Shown one piece after another: positions 10,654-23,404 of a stretch of DNA of 64,000 nucleotides; the first letter of the stretch is position 1; each line of letters opens with the position of its first letter. A program made the translations under genes and the position numbers. Source of the stretch: Zoroaster sp. YZ-2022 (taxonomy: Eukaryota; Echinodermata; Asteroidea; Forcipulatida; Zoroasteridae); contig CM055823.1 of assembly GCA_029582265.1 (NCBI GenBank), forward strand, positions 3,596,001 through 3,660,000. Direction: 5' to 3'. The notes below the pieces were generated by a model. The model was not told the origin of the DNA. It saw only the letters and a program-made list of their open reading frames with translations, and did no database searches.

Positions 10654-11200
10654 AGGCCAAAAAAAAAAAGATGTTGAGTTGCCCTCCCACCGACCGACCC
10701 AAAAGAGCTGAAATCTCGGGTCGGGTTTTTTTCTTCTTATTTTTTCCCCGTCATTCATAGGCCTATTTATTAATGAAACTTACCAATTTTCTTTGTATAA
10801 AACATAATACGTTTGATTTGTGAAATTTTCCACTTTTTTACCGGTAAATTTACCGGTACCCAAGACTCAATCTACATGTTTTCAAATCGAATGGCCACTC
10901 ACATGTTGCATGTTGAGCATTGCACGCAATATGGATGAATTTGCTGTGTCAATCACAGCGAAAAGTACAACAAAAATGCTTGGGATACTTTTATTCTGAA
11001 GCAAAATTCCTTGCTGATAGGTATACACATGTCTTAATATCATATGTCAACCAATGGGATGCATTGTCTTTGAAAAACATGGTATGTGGTTTCAGTTCCA
11101 ATGCATTTCAAGGAGAAAAAAAAAAAAAAATAATCCCGACCCACCGACCCCTTCAAATATTTTCACTGGAGGGCAACTCAAATTTTTTTTTTTTTGGCCT
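10654..11200. mobile_element. TA-flanked MITE, ~547 bp
   Basis: The left end AGGCCAAAAAAAAAAAG then TTGAGTTGCCCTCC is mirrored by GGAGGGCAACTCAA, poly-T and GGCCT at the right. TA flanks both sides. The middle carries TTACCGGTAAATTTACCGGT and non-coding sequence. The second contig has this element twice in tandem next to its left gap. Confidence 0.7.
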
Positions 11201-12033
11201 TAGAAGATCTTGTGGATTGTACCGGTGGGTACGAGGGAAGTAAGATTAACTGGGCCTACCCCTTGGGGACGCGGTTGACAAAAAATAGATCATCGTACTT
11301 TAGACAGGTTCCAGTTGTCTCTATTGCATGCACTGCATGCACAGCACGAGTCAGGTCACCCGACTACAACTCCACATTGTTCAAATTAAAGTTGGCGCTC
11401 TGACGAAGTGCAGAACAGACTAGACACACGAGTGGACGGATTTGTCAATATTATCAATCGACAAACATCGAGCTAATAAGTCTACAAAAACCATCCTCAC
11501 CTAAAGTATCTATTAGGTAAGTACTCATACTTAATTAGTTTTTAAAATTGGGGGAAATTATCAATCGAATTTTAAAATGTTGGCCGTTGCACGAATTTGG
11601 TTCTCCGACATGCGAGAACCGTTATTCACCATGATCTAGTATCGTGGCCATATAGTGTATCGCCGTTGGTGTACTGAATTTGAAAGGTTTTACTATCACT
11701 GTATCAGTATCATACCATTTTCTACAAAAACGTTAACCTTTTACAGACAAACGTAACGTATTAATTATTGGAAAGAATGTCAAACCCACCCGCCACATGT
11801 GCACAATGTCTAGGATGTGTACAAAACGGCAAACGGCTCACAGGATGTGCATACATTTTTTCTCTTAAGTACGTCCTCTTTCGTCTTTTATTAAGGACAG
11901 TCTGATATTTCGTTATTTGTCATATTCTGATAGAAAAGTGGCAGTTATATTCATCATTCTTTACAAAGTATTATTTTAACTTCATGGCGCCCATGTCATT
12001 AGAAAGTGTAGGCATTTGTACTGTCATTATATG
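11201..12033. other. Non-coding; possible splice donor
   Basis: No domain-bearing open frame. TATTAGGTAAGTACT near 11510-11525 is a consensus-like donor on the + strand and is conserved in copy 2, so a non-coding transcript is possible. No partner exon was identified. Confidence 0.35.
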
Positions 12034-13303
12034 TAGCTATGTGACAAAAATTTTCAAAATCAACAGATTCCAATACAACTGGTATCATTGTCAAGGTCTT
12101 GAATAGACGATTACAATGATATAAGGATCATCTTCCTGTGACCAAAAATAAGGAAGTTATGACATGTTGAATCCGGCAATTTTAGGCCCGTAAATGGCAA
12201 TTATTTTATAAGGAAAAACATAAGAAATGTACATTTGAGTTGTGACCCGTTTCCTAGATTTTCTCAGTTCCATATCATAACTTTCTTAATTCTTGTCCGA
12301 TTTTCAAAAGGTTGGTATCACTGGAATGCTTGGGAAAAGAGGAAGAATAATAACCTATTTCCAGGCTAATTCAATGATTAGTTTGTTTTGTAGTGCTGAT
12401 TTACAAATAAGAAATACAAAAAAAATGTGTTTAAAAAAAATTTAAAAAAATTAAAAAAATTATGAAAAAAAAAAAATTACTCAAATCTGAGGATTGTTTT
12501 CATATTTTTACACTAAAATCTTCGAAAGCCTCTCATCCCTGATTTAATGTAATATTAAAACAATTTATAAATTATATTGGACTGGAAATATAAAACAAAA
12601 TAATGAAAATAGATTTTAAAAAATAGAGAAAAAAAATCACTCAAATCTGAGAATTTTTAATATTTATACTGAAATCCGCGAGAAATTCTTATCCCTGATT
12701 TAATTAAACATTATAAAAAACAATAAATGATATTGGACTGGAAATATGAAGAAATAAAATGAAATAAGTTCATGAAAACTTATATTTAATATTTTGTTAC
12801 GACGATGAAGGTTTAATCGGACTATTTATCGGACTGAAAATTAGTAGGTCTATAAGCGGCGCTGAGCAGCGGCGCAATACAATCTTTGGTTGACATCGAT
12901 GTTTGGGAGTCCAAAAACATAACTGGGAGACGATCAATCGCCGTCAAAATTGGCCAAGAGGTAGAAAACAAGTATAGAAAAATGATTTTTGTGGTTTGAT
13001 AAGTGATTTTACTAAACTTTTGGTAAATCGTCGATGGTTTTGATGAGCAAGAGCGAACCCAAATTTCTAGAATATTTTTTGGAAACTTCTAGATGCCGCA
13101 TTCAGAAAATTTGAGAACGAGGTTGAAGTAGAATATTTGATCTACGTCTTCGAAAAAAAATCTCCTGGTTACGTAAAAAAAACCGGCCTCAGCGAAACGT
13201 TACAAAGCGCTATCTCCACGGTGTCTTCGCCACGGCGATTCAACCCGAGATTGAGGCCGCGGCCGAACAGATTTGCGACAATGCGTGGGATACGCACATA
13301 CCT
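12034..13303. mobile_element. 1,270-bp insertion present only in copy 1
   Basis: Copy 2 lacks this block (site near 38258). It is flanked by ATTATATG on both sides (12026-12033 and 13304-13311), an apparent 8-bp target duplication. The ends are weakly inverted (AGCTATGTG against AGGTATGTG). It contains two diverged direct copies of an ACTCAAATCTGA-headed segment at about 12478-12600 and 12637-12750. No transposase is recognisable. The 8-bp duplication and TIR suggest a hAT-like or related non-autonomous element. Confidence 0.7.
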
Positions 13304-13379
13304 ATTATATGGCAGCCATTTTATTGTCTGTCTCTGGCATCAGCTATATGTTGGTACTGACGGTGACACTCCTGACCAC

Positions 13380-13760
13380 GATGAGAAAGAATGTCGTATC
13401 CAACCATAAACTAGTTTTTTTTTTAAAGATTCTATCGATTTTTGGGGTACAGAAAGCAAAATCCATTTTTAAAATCCACTTTTATTTTTAAAAGTAGAAT
13501 CTTATTAACGTTGACACAATCAGACTGACATGTATGAGGAAGTCTTCATATACCAAAATTGCTTGATTTTTCATGAAATAAATATCCTGGAATAATTTTA
13601 TGTCCATCATCCAAATGTTCTCTACCTTAGGGAATATTACATTATTGGTTATATTGAATGAGAAAAAATGGCAGTTGGATACGACATTCTACCCCTTTGT
13701 AATTCAAGCATACATGTATGACATCCTCAAGACTGGTCTCAAGACCACTTCCGGTTTTTC
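13380..13760 (+). repeat. Left arm of a ~4.7-kb inverted repeat
   Basis: Reverse complement of 17630-18045 with about 80% identity by eye over the best part. Shared blocks include AAATATCCTGGAATAATTT, TTACATTATTGGTTATAT and ATACGACATTCTACCCC. Confidence 0.8.
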
Positions 13761-14239
13761 TGTATATTTAGTACTGAAAATAATCCAAAAAAGCAAAATA
13801 TGGCAATTTGGATTTAGAGAAAAGTACATTTATAAAAATCCATGCCTGTCACAAAACATCCTCCAAAAATTCTGGTTAAGTTTTAAAAAATGTATCGGTT
13901 GATTTTCCTGAGAATCGTGATATAGTAATTGCTGGCCCACTGAATGCACTCTGTGAAATAAAAAAGACCGGCCAAATATTGTGGAAATGGAAGGTCCAGT
14001 TTTTAAAGTTTTGTAATTTATAAAAAACGTTGAGTGAACTTATTTTTCGTGTACATTTGTAAACATCGCATTTTTTGCTTGAAGTTGAATCTAAACGATG
14101 TAGTTAAATTGATTTTGTAATCTTTCAACAGATTAGTCTGGCTGGGTTGTGAGAATAACATGATAGCTTCAACGGTGTAGCATGCTACAGGATGTATCCA
14201 CTTGAGGGATTTCTGTGAAACTTAGTGGTAAGTTTGAGA

Positions 14240-17200
14240 TATATTATCAAGTTAAAGGGAAGGTACAACATTGGTAATTCCAATCCTCCAGTTTTCAAGA
14301 AATATCATAAATCATAAAACTAACCTGAGAAAGTTTCATCACAATAGGTTCCCACGTTGAGAAAAGAACAAAACTGTTATATATCTGTTAGGTTTTTACT
14401 CCATTGTTTTTCAGTACATTTACCTACTTCACATCAAGTTGGCTCATTTCATCAGGTTGGGATACAAGGTGTGACATGAAGGTGAAATTTTCAAAAGTGA
14501 TTAACTAACTTTTTTACAGTTTTTATTATGGAAATATATTATATTTTTATAATTTAAAAGTTTTTTCTCCATTGAATTCAAAACTAAAATGATCCATTGG
14601 TGTCAACATGAAGGAAACAAATCACAGTACGGATGTAACATGGACACCAAAACATATTTCAATGCAGCAGATGTTAGTCAAAGCTTATGAATCCCTCATC
14701 TCTTTTCACTTCAAATCAGTCTGGTTTCATGCATTTACCAATTAATATTATGCTTTTTAATGTCAGTCTTACATCGAAGCAATAAAAAGAGTCGACAAAA
14801 TGATCATTATTTGTTTTTTGGCATCTAGAGGCTTTATTCTGGAATTTTTTCTTTATTAAATAATTTTTCAATAAAATCTATTTAATAGTGAATTGGAATG
14901 GACAATGAGGTTTATTGCTGTGGTATTGGGGTTTCTGGTGAATTACATTGACCTTCAATTGAGTTTATTCTGTCCTAAACTGGGCTATGCGGATGTAACA
15001 CTGACAACATTGGACACCGTGTCCACGTTACATACTTCATGAACAACGATAATACTCCAGTAGACAACACATTACTATTCACAATGAGCAACAGTTACAG
15101 TTCTTCAGAGATTATACAGACCCATAAGTCATTTCTCTATGCAGAAATTGACCTTTAAAGACATCTGTAGAATATTTAAGAGTACACAAAAGCTATCGGA
15201 CGAAACCTGAACTACGTATACACCTTGAATTTTTTTCAAGAACCTACTGCAGACAAGGATCTGTGTGTGATTTATGTGTCATTTTTTAAAACTAATTACT
15301 AACTTTAAAATTGTTTTAAATTTTGGGTCATTACTAATTGTATCCACCATTACACACTATTGGTAAAGTGTCTGTAAATGTTTCAATAATTTGTTAGAAT
15401 CAAGAGAATAAAACAAAATTTGGGGTGGGGAGAATTTTATTTTCACTCTGAGACTCATTTCATTTCTATAAGAAATAAAATGTTATAGACCTGATCAATT
15501 TCTCACGGACAGAAAGTTTCAAAAATTGCCTTCCCTAATTATAGTTTATTTAGTGCTTAATTTCAAGTCTATCTGCACATTACATGTCAACTATAATTTG
15601 TTTGTGCCATGGACAAATGGGATAAGATATTGATGCCTTATTTTGACTCTGCTTTAAAAATGGTTTGATCTAGAAAATTTGAAGTATTATTTTGTGAAAA
15701 AGATGTTTTGACATCCCAAACCTTGGTAATACTTTTTTAATGCATCCTCATACAAATAGTAAGTTTTGGCCAGAATATTTAATGTTGGTGGATTGATTGG
15801 AACACCAGATAGGCAAACTAAAAGAACTAGGAAAACAACTGTTAATTTTTTTTTTTTTAATTCAAGCTTTCAATAATCCAATGTTTGATTTGGGAGGGAC
15901 AAACTTTTTCACTCATTACACTCAAAAATACAATTTTACCCGTTGCTGTAAGAGTATTATTGAATATATTATAAATAGTGAAAAAGTGGAGGTTGGATAC
16001 TGCTTTCCCTTGTGTGTGTAATCAAGCAATAATGGTTGGCCTTGTAACCGACGATGTTCACACACGCGATAAACACCATTGTTGCCCAGTTTACGGACAC
16101 GTGTGGTATGTCATTTCGGCGAAGACTACACAACGATTTTGCCTTGTTTGCTCCTAAAATCAATGAGAAGTCCCCCAAAAGTAAACGTAGTTTATTTCTA
16201 TTATCAGTGCATATTATTTTGTAATATTTGCATGAGGCAATGCCGACTCATTTTCGACAATGATTTCGGTTTGCAATGCTTTGGGCGATGTGCGTGCACT
16301 TCGTTCCAACACTTGCGCCAAACATTGTCACAGTTGCGCATGCTGCATGCTGGCGATGCATTTTGAATAGCATTAGCAATGAATGCACTGTTTCTTGGCG
16401 CAAGTCTAACGCAGTGCAAGCGGTCTTGGCGAACATCGGCGTAACATGAGACTCAGGCTCAATTTAGTTTTATTCGATGTGAAAGAGTTTTCGACAGCTT
16501 TGTTTAGTGTCCACAAAATAAGTACTCCGTTTAAATGTTTAAAAAATGTTTGCCCTCAAAGCTTTAAAACAGTTGAAACTTGGCATAATATTTTACAACT
16601 ATCGACGTAACAAAAGACGCCAGGGTTTCAGACAGCTTTTCCCGCCAAATTAAACCTCGGAAGAACAGACTTAATGAGTTGAAATCAATACGGTCGTGTA
16701 GACATCAGTTATGCACCATACTATTATTTTTAATATGCAGCGGTGGAATATATTTTTTCTACGAATTGTGCTTCGATGTAATCAATACGGATGGACACCA
16801 AATTCGGTCGTGGTATTTCAACTTAATTTTTGAGAAAACGGTACAGTTGAACTTCCAGCTGACACTTTTATTCATTAAAGAGGGGTTTGGACATGAATAT
16901 TATGATGCAATGTTATAGTTTTGGGCACTGGCGAAAATCTTTTACACCATTCTGTCGACGTAACACAGATTTACCAAAAAGACACCATGCGTTACGTCGA
17001 TGAAAGAAAATTTGAGCGCCGTTGCTGAAATAATTTATGCAAATATTCCAGTATGGCTACCTTTATGTGAGAATTTAAACATCATATAACACATATATTA
17101 ACAGAAAAAGTTTACTTTGATTTTTTATTTATTATTCTTCATCATCATAATATGCATATATTTTTATGTCACAATTTTCATCACTTTTATTTCCATGGAC

Positions 17201-17480
17201 ACCACAACATTCTTGGATAGAAATAAAAAATTTAAACCCGAAATTATTTAAAAAACAATTCTGATTCATACTCGAGTATATAATTAATCAGGATAAACCA
17301 TAATTTTCCTCTAAACATAGCCCAATCCTTATACAATTGTCCCTTAAAAAGTTGAGTTCAGCATATTTTGAGTGTATCCCAACCTGGTGAAATGAGCCAG
17401 TTAGCTTTCAGATAATAATGTGGTCATGATCAATACTGCACCTTCGCTTTAAACATTAGTCAGCATATTAAGATGTTTCT
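14240..17480. other. Interior of the long inverted repeat
   Basis: Weaker mirror homology continues inward: GGCTCATTTCA.CAGGTTGGG near 14430 matches the complement near 17380. There is no convincing coding sequence. A short open frame seen in copy 2 (39837-40100) is broken in copy 1. Confidence 0.5.
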
Positions 17481-17629
17481 GTTTTGCTTTTTCGCCCAAG
17501 TTAAATAAATTTTGATAATTTGTCAACAAACAGGAGGGAAGCAAAATCTCCCAAAATATCATTTCCAATCCTCACAGGACTACACTTTCCTCTCATTAAG
17601 TGTGTCCTCTATCATCTTTCAAAGGAAAA

Positions 17630-18045
17630 TTTGTGGGGTAGAATGTCGTATTCGACCGCCACTTTTTCTCATTAAATATAACCAATAATGTAATCTTACC
17701 TACCTAGTAAGGTGGAGAACATATGGATGATGGACATGTACTTCAAATTATTCCAGGATATTTATTTAATGAAAAATCGGGCATTTTGGTATCTGATGAC
17801 TTCCTCAGTCATGTCACTCTGATATTGTCAACTCCCCATTAGTGACCAACACGGTCATTGTACATGCACAGTGGCAACTATAATAGGATCCTTCTATTTT
17901 CTGAAGGGGAGATCAAGTCCGAAAACCATCATAAAAGTGGATTTTAAAATACTTTTGTGCCCCCAAAAAATCGATGGAATAATTTTTTAACTGGCTAGTG
18001 GTTGCAAAAAAAATAATTTAAAAAAACCCATAAAAACGACATTCT
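17630..18045 (-). repeat. Right arm of the ~4.7-kb inverted repeat
   Basis: Mirror of 13380-13760. Just outside it, 18050-18112 is a direct, not inverted, relative of 11900-11965 (TTTGTCATATT ... AAGTGGC.GTT), so the whole structure is also bracketed by direct repeats. Confidence 0.8.
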
Positions 18046-18178
18046 TTCCAATCTGTGATATTTGTCATATTTGGATAGACAAGTGGCGGTTGTATACTTT
18101 ATTTCTTTGAACCAACCAGTCTGGAGTCAAGACTTTCGCAAATAGTTGATGTTTGACAACCTTTTGAAATGTCTGCAA

Positions 18179-19324
18179 TAGGCTTGGGCGGTTCCACAAT
18201 TTCTGGAACTGGTTCGGTTCCAAAAAAAGACTCGGTTCCGAGTCGGAACCAGTTCCAAGAGATTCAAAGAAAAACATAAGGATTACAAAAAAATAATAAA
18301 ACATAGGCGGCCCCACGGTCTATTCAAACTTCGTTGTGTCCCTCATACGAAACAAAGGCGTTTCAATTTTCAACCGCAAATGCAGTGATGATAATGTTGT
18401 TTACTTTAAAATATGTTTCAGAGACTTTAAAGAAACTTTTTGGAAACTTTAAGCTAAGTTAGAGATTTGTTTCATTATCCTACCGTTAGCAAACAACGTT
18501 ACAAGCCGTGCGAGTACATGCCATGGCTTTGCATGCACATGCTTCAGGGGTTGGAGCAATTAAGCAATTATACCACCCCCTATGCACAAGGTACCGTACT
18601 ACCGTCCATGCCTATTGAAATTACATTAAGAACACTAGCAACATGACTAACTTCGTCACAAGATTATCCATATTACGGGGCCACCTTGATCATTCCACTT
18701 CACAAGACACGTGCTGTCAGCATTTTTAACAACATTTCCATAACCAAAGTATCCATGTTATGGGGCCAATTTATAAACAGGGGTTGGAGCAATTAAGCAA
18801 TTGCACCACCCCCTACAAGGTACCGTACCGTCCATGTCGTTTTGCCGTATTGAAAGTACACAAAGAACACAAGCAACATGAATGTTAACTTCGTCACAAG
18901 TTTATCCATATTACGGGGCCCCCTTGATCACTCCACTTCTCAAGACATGTGCTGTCAACATTTGTAGCAACATCTCCATCTCTATTATAACCAAAGTATC
19001 CATGTTATGGGGCCACTTTATAAACAACTCAGTGACGCACAATGATACTACTAACGCACAGACATTGCGGTTTGCTTCAGTTGTATATGTGGCGCCTTCG
19101 CAAGTTTGCCGTGGTCTACAGTTACATTTTGTCGGTCACTCATCAAAGACAATCGGGTATTTTGACTGGAGCCGGCTCTGACTGGGATTCGGCTCTTTGA
19201 AGGACTCGGTTCCGGAACCGACTTTTGCGAGTACCCGGTTCTTTAAAAGAGTGGAACTGTGGTTCCGATTTTTAATTTGGAATCGGGTAGAACTGGGTAC
19301 CCGCTGGAACCGCCCAAGCCCTTA
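18179..19324. mobile_element. hAT-like non-autonomous element A, copy 1
   Basis: The ends TAGGCTTGGGCGGTTCCA and GGAACCGCCCAAGCCCTTA are inverted. Subterminal regions are full of GGTTCC and GGAACC words. Internally a segment of about 235 bp is tandemly duplicated (18546-18780 and 18781-19013, headed GGGTTGGAGCAATTAAGCAA). No transposase. No clean target duplication could be assigned because element B abuts it. Confidence 0.75.
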
Positions 19325-19327
19325 ATG

Positions 19328-20453
19328 CAGGCCTCGACAAATCGCCTGTCCGATTGCCCGGGACACGGTGAAATTTTGTCGGGCAACCTGGACGTCTGAA
19401 TGGTCTGCCCGATCGGGCAAGTGTTCTTATTGAAACACTAATGAGTTATATTACTTATTAAATAAACATTTTACCGTTTAAATCCACTGGTGATTACCTA
19501 CAAAGTGTTCAAAGCATTTAATAAAATCTAAGCTTATAAAAATCCACTCAATTGTCGTGCATGTCGTGGTTGCGCCATCTTAACTGACACTGGTTTCCTT
19601 ATTACATGCATTTGTCTGCACAATTAAAAATCGAGGGAGCCAAGGAAACAATCTTGTACTCATGGTTCGCTCGCTCGGCCCCACCGTATTGGTTTGCGCG
19701 GTGGACCGAGTGAAGTACTTGTTAACGTTGCTGTCGGCTGCTGCACTCAGCATAGCAACACAGTTTTATGTGAACCCATTGTGGAAAAATACATCGCTGG
19801 TACTAGAGTACGGCTATAAGCCAGGCACTTCGTGTCTGACGTCACTGTGTTTGATCTGGTATTGCCCGGCGCCCAGTTGAGAACCCATTTGCCAAGCCAA
19901 AAATAGTTTCCTTTGTGTTTCCTCTCTTGGAAACAGCTGGGATCCACTCCATTTTGATTGTGTTTAATTTTGGCGTGACAATTACCGCGTCAGGTAATTG
20001 AATTGTAGCTGTGACAACTAGTGTAAATATTACAAAATGTCATTTTTTGACGAATTGAGAATTCGTAAGTGGGCCTCATGTGATGAGCCTGCACTTGGTG
20101 ACGTCATACACGAAGTGCCTGGCTTATAGCCGCACTCCCGGTACTCGGCATCACGTGTACGCAAAGTGCAAGCATAAAGATGTCCATGTCATCAGCGCGC
20201 CGGTTCCGTGTGACTGCGTGCATGACGAAGTTCAAATTTGACATACTTATTTATTCTACGTTGTCAATTAAAAAATAAAAATACATAAGTCCAGGTTTGG
20301 CAATGTTGACACTTAATTTGCTGATATAATTTCCTCAAAATGCATGTCTCAATTACATGTAGGTCTCTTTTTGCTGGGCAAGTTCGGGCAAGCAATCTGC
20401 GACCAAAGCTTGCCCGATCGGGCAATTAAGAAGAAAAAAATTGTCGAGGCCTG
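19328..20453. mobile_element. hAT-like non-autonomous element B, copy 1
   Basis: The ends CAGGCCTCGACAAAT and ATTGTCGAGGCCTG are inverted and flanked by CTTAATG (19321-19327 and 20454-20460). The palindrome TGCCCGATCGGGCA occurs near each end (19406-19419 and 20411-20424), a plausible transposase-binding repeat. Confidence 0.8.
19805..20139. repeat. Inverted repeat nested in element B
   Basis: GGCTATAAGCCAGGCACTTC near 19811 is mirrored near 20115-20135, with GTGACGTCA-type sequence inside each arm. Arms are about 40 bp. This may be another small element inside B. The same arms lie at about 44745-45070 in copy 2. Confidence 0.7.
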
Positions 20454-20535
20454 CTTAATGTGATTAAGCAATGCAGTGTTGGCCACTGTTCTGAACTATG
20501 TGTAAAAAACCTAGGCGCTTCTTGGCCATCATTAA

Positions 20536-20917
20536 CCCTAACCACCCTGAATCCATCAAAATCCATCCCCCTGTTTTGGAGGATTTAGGATATCTCCACA
20601 TTGAGCATATGGTGGACTTTGATGGATTCAGGATTTCAATAGTTTTTAACTGCTTGGTTATGTTGGTTGATGTATTTTAGTTACATGTACATGTACTGTA
20701 CATGTACAGCCAACACTTGTATGTGTTAGATTTTGATGGATTCTATGCAGCAACATACTATACAAATTTTCATGTGAGCATGGTATCCTGAATCTGCCAA
20801 AATCCACCAGAAATTTTGTGGTGGATTTTGGCGGATTCAGGATATGTCCAATATCTACACTGGCGGATTCTGATGGATTCAGGATACTTTCTAGTAAAAA
20901 TACCCAAGGGATTAGGG
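20536..20917. mobile_element. TTAA-flanked MITE (CCCTAAC ends), first, copy 1
   Basis: TTAA at 20532-20535 and 20918-20921. The ends read CCCTAACCACCC and, in inverse, CCCTAATCCC. Internal CTGAATCCATCAAAATCC motifs occur in both orientations. TTAA plus CCCTA termini resemble piggyBac-type ends. Confidence 0.7.
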
Positions 20918-20966
20918 TTAATATGAAAGTAAACAAATCTGAAAGCATTTTTAATGTTCTTGTTAA

Positions 20967-21363
20967 CCCTAACCCCCTAGGTATTCTGGCTAGGAACCTT
21001 CCTCAATCACACAAAATGCTACAAAATGTCTTCATAAAATTTGGAAGGTTCCTGAATACTACAAAATCACCCAATATATTGTGCTGTACTTCATGTGTAG
21101 GGTGCCCACTGCCTCAATCGCACAAAATCACACATACATGTACCTGTACCCTTTGCCTTTATCCCTTTATTATGAACAAAAATACATTTTTTTTTTGGCT
21201 CAGTCACCTGGTATTGTATTCCTAAATTGATACATGGTGTGAAATGTATGCAAATAATGCCATTTTATTATTACCAGTGCATAAAATATATAGCATCCTT
21301 CCTCAATCACACAAAATGCTCCAATACCTATAGAGGATTTTGTGTGATGTGGGGTGGTTAGGG
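20967..21363. mobile_element. TTAA-flanked MITE (CCCTAAC ends), second, copy 1
   Basis: TTAA at 20963-20966 and 21364-21367. CCCTAACCCCC opens it and GGGTGGTTAGGG closes it. CCTTCCTCAATCACACAAAA occurs near both ends. Confidence 0.7.
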
Positions 21364-21369
21364 TTAATG

Positions 21370-23400
21370 AACACATTGAAATGAGTTGAACAGTTATTTG
21401 AAATCCCAGATTCCAGGAATAATGTCTTACTTATAATCACAAAGATGGAAGTTACAAATGTAGTTGGAAGGATTCCAAAAATCACGTATTCCTCAGCAAA
21501 AGTTAGGTTTTGTTTGTATAATTGAAACAGTTTTAAATGACACTAATGTTTAGTTGTTGTACATGTACATGTAGTATAAATTTTTATTAACCCTTTAGAA
21601 AGACTTTTCTTGATAACCCCTGTCAAATGCCCAGGCATCAACATTTACCATTAGGTAGATCTATGTTAATAATTGTGGCAAATTTTTCAAGGGAAAAATC
21701 TCAAAACAATTTAGGGAACACCGGAATAATCTCAGTTAAAGCAAGATCATTTATTTCAGATAAACACAATGTTTCACAGAATTGATGAGTTAACAAAGAA
21801 TTTAGACGTGTGGCAGATTGAACACGGCCATTGTGTCAATATTGCTGGTACATGACATCATTGCACATGGCCCAAACCTATTTGATGTTAAAAATCCGGT
21901 GTTCCCTAAATTGTTTTGAGTAGTATATAGCAATGGCACGGGAGGGTACTGAAATCTGTGGTCACCAACCATGAGAACAAGTGTTGAAATAAATGTGCAA
22001 CTTTATCTTTGTACAGATTGTTGAGAGAAATGACTACAATGCAATTTGCTGCCCTGTTTACGCCTGCAATCAAGGCCTAGATGACATCAGTGCTGTATAA
22101 ACGGATTGGAGATCAATGAGGGAAAAAAGTAAGTTTTCTCAACCCTTGTATACATGCAGTCTCCAAAATGCCACAAAAACTTGTGTCTGATAAATACGCA
22201 ATGCTTTTTCTATGCATGCCTTAAAATATTGCATACTGTACACGAGTGATACATGAATACCCCAAAATGACCCTGGCACAAAAACAAAATGTTCCGACCT
22301 TCACACAAACCAAGTGTGCCACATGGTATTTTGTGGATAACTCCTGCTATATGTACAGTGTGTGCCTCCAAATGTCATGGTTGTGACATTTTGAAGTATG
22401 GGTCAACTTTGTTAAGAACAACACTGATAATAGGAGGGTTAAAAACTTGGCCCACATTTTGAGTATAAACCCTGCAAACCAGTAAAACCCATTTTAATAA
22501 CTTGGTTAAAATCCTGAATGAATGGTTTAGAAATCAATCTGTACATATCCTGTTTTAAAAGGTATTTGGTTTTTAGAAGATCTTTTAATTAAATGGCAGG
22601 TGTAGTCATCAATAGCAGAGACTTTGCTATTTGGCACACAGATTAGACAAAGCAGAATAATTTCTTAAGAAATACATTTATTTCCTGTTGGCATTCCCAA
22701 AATTCTGTTTTGACTTCATATTGATATTTAAGTACAGGTGTCGATGAAGACCAAACATTAACATGCATGATGGTTGCTCCTCAAATACTTTTAAAGTCTT
22801 AAACGACCAAATTACACAATACACCTTGTTTACAGGCATTAACTGATGAGATCTAGAATTCAGCCAATAACTATTTCCTTAATTCAAAAATCTTCAACTT
22901 AACATTGCAGAACCTCAGCATAGCCAATTCTATGCCTCCGTCTTGTTAAACTGTGTCAAATTTCATCACAGATAAACGTAAGTTCCGTGAAGCAGACTCG
23001 AATGATATGAACGAAGTACTACACAATTCCTTTGAACACCAAAGTTATTCAAGAATTCTTTTTAAATGAGTTTTCATTTTGTTTTTTTCCCCTGTAGGGA
23101 TGCTTGCCACCTCCAAGACGAGTCATTTCCTGCTGTAACCTACTGATGACCCAGTCTTAAATATGTTCGCTTCATCTTGGGATACCTACTGCTTAACAAC
23201 ACATAACCAACAATGAAGGGATCCACGATCTGCCTAAACAAGCTCAACACATTCTATTGCAAATTTATCAATGCTATAGGTTTCCTTTTTAATTTCATTT
23301 AGAATAACAAAAACATCCTGTGAAATGCCTTTCTCTTGTGTTTTCTGAACAGAAAGTAACCAGTGCTATACTATGTATGTAACTCTTATATTTGTTGCTG
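21370..23400. other. Non-coding, nothing recognised
   Basis: No long open frame or transposon end was confirmed. A pyrimidine tract followed by CTGTAGGGATGC near 23080-23103 could be a splice acceptor of a non-coding transcript. Confidence 0.4.
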
Positions 23401-23404
23401 GTCA

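Noticed and set aside
20963..20980. TTAACCCTAACCCCC as telomeric (TTAGGG) repeat
   Set aside because: Only one to two units, placed exactly at transposon ends beside TTAA; no tandem TTAGGG array.
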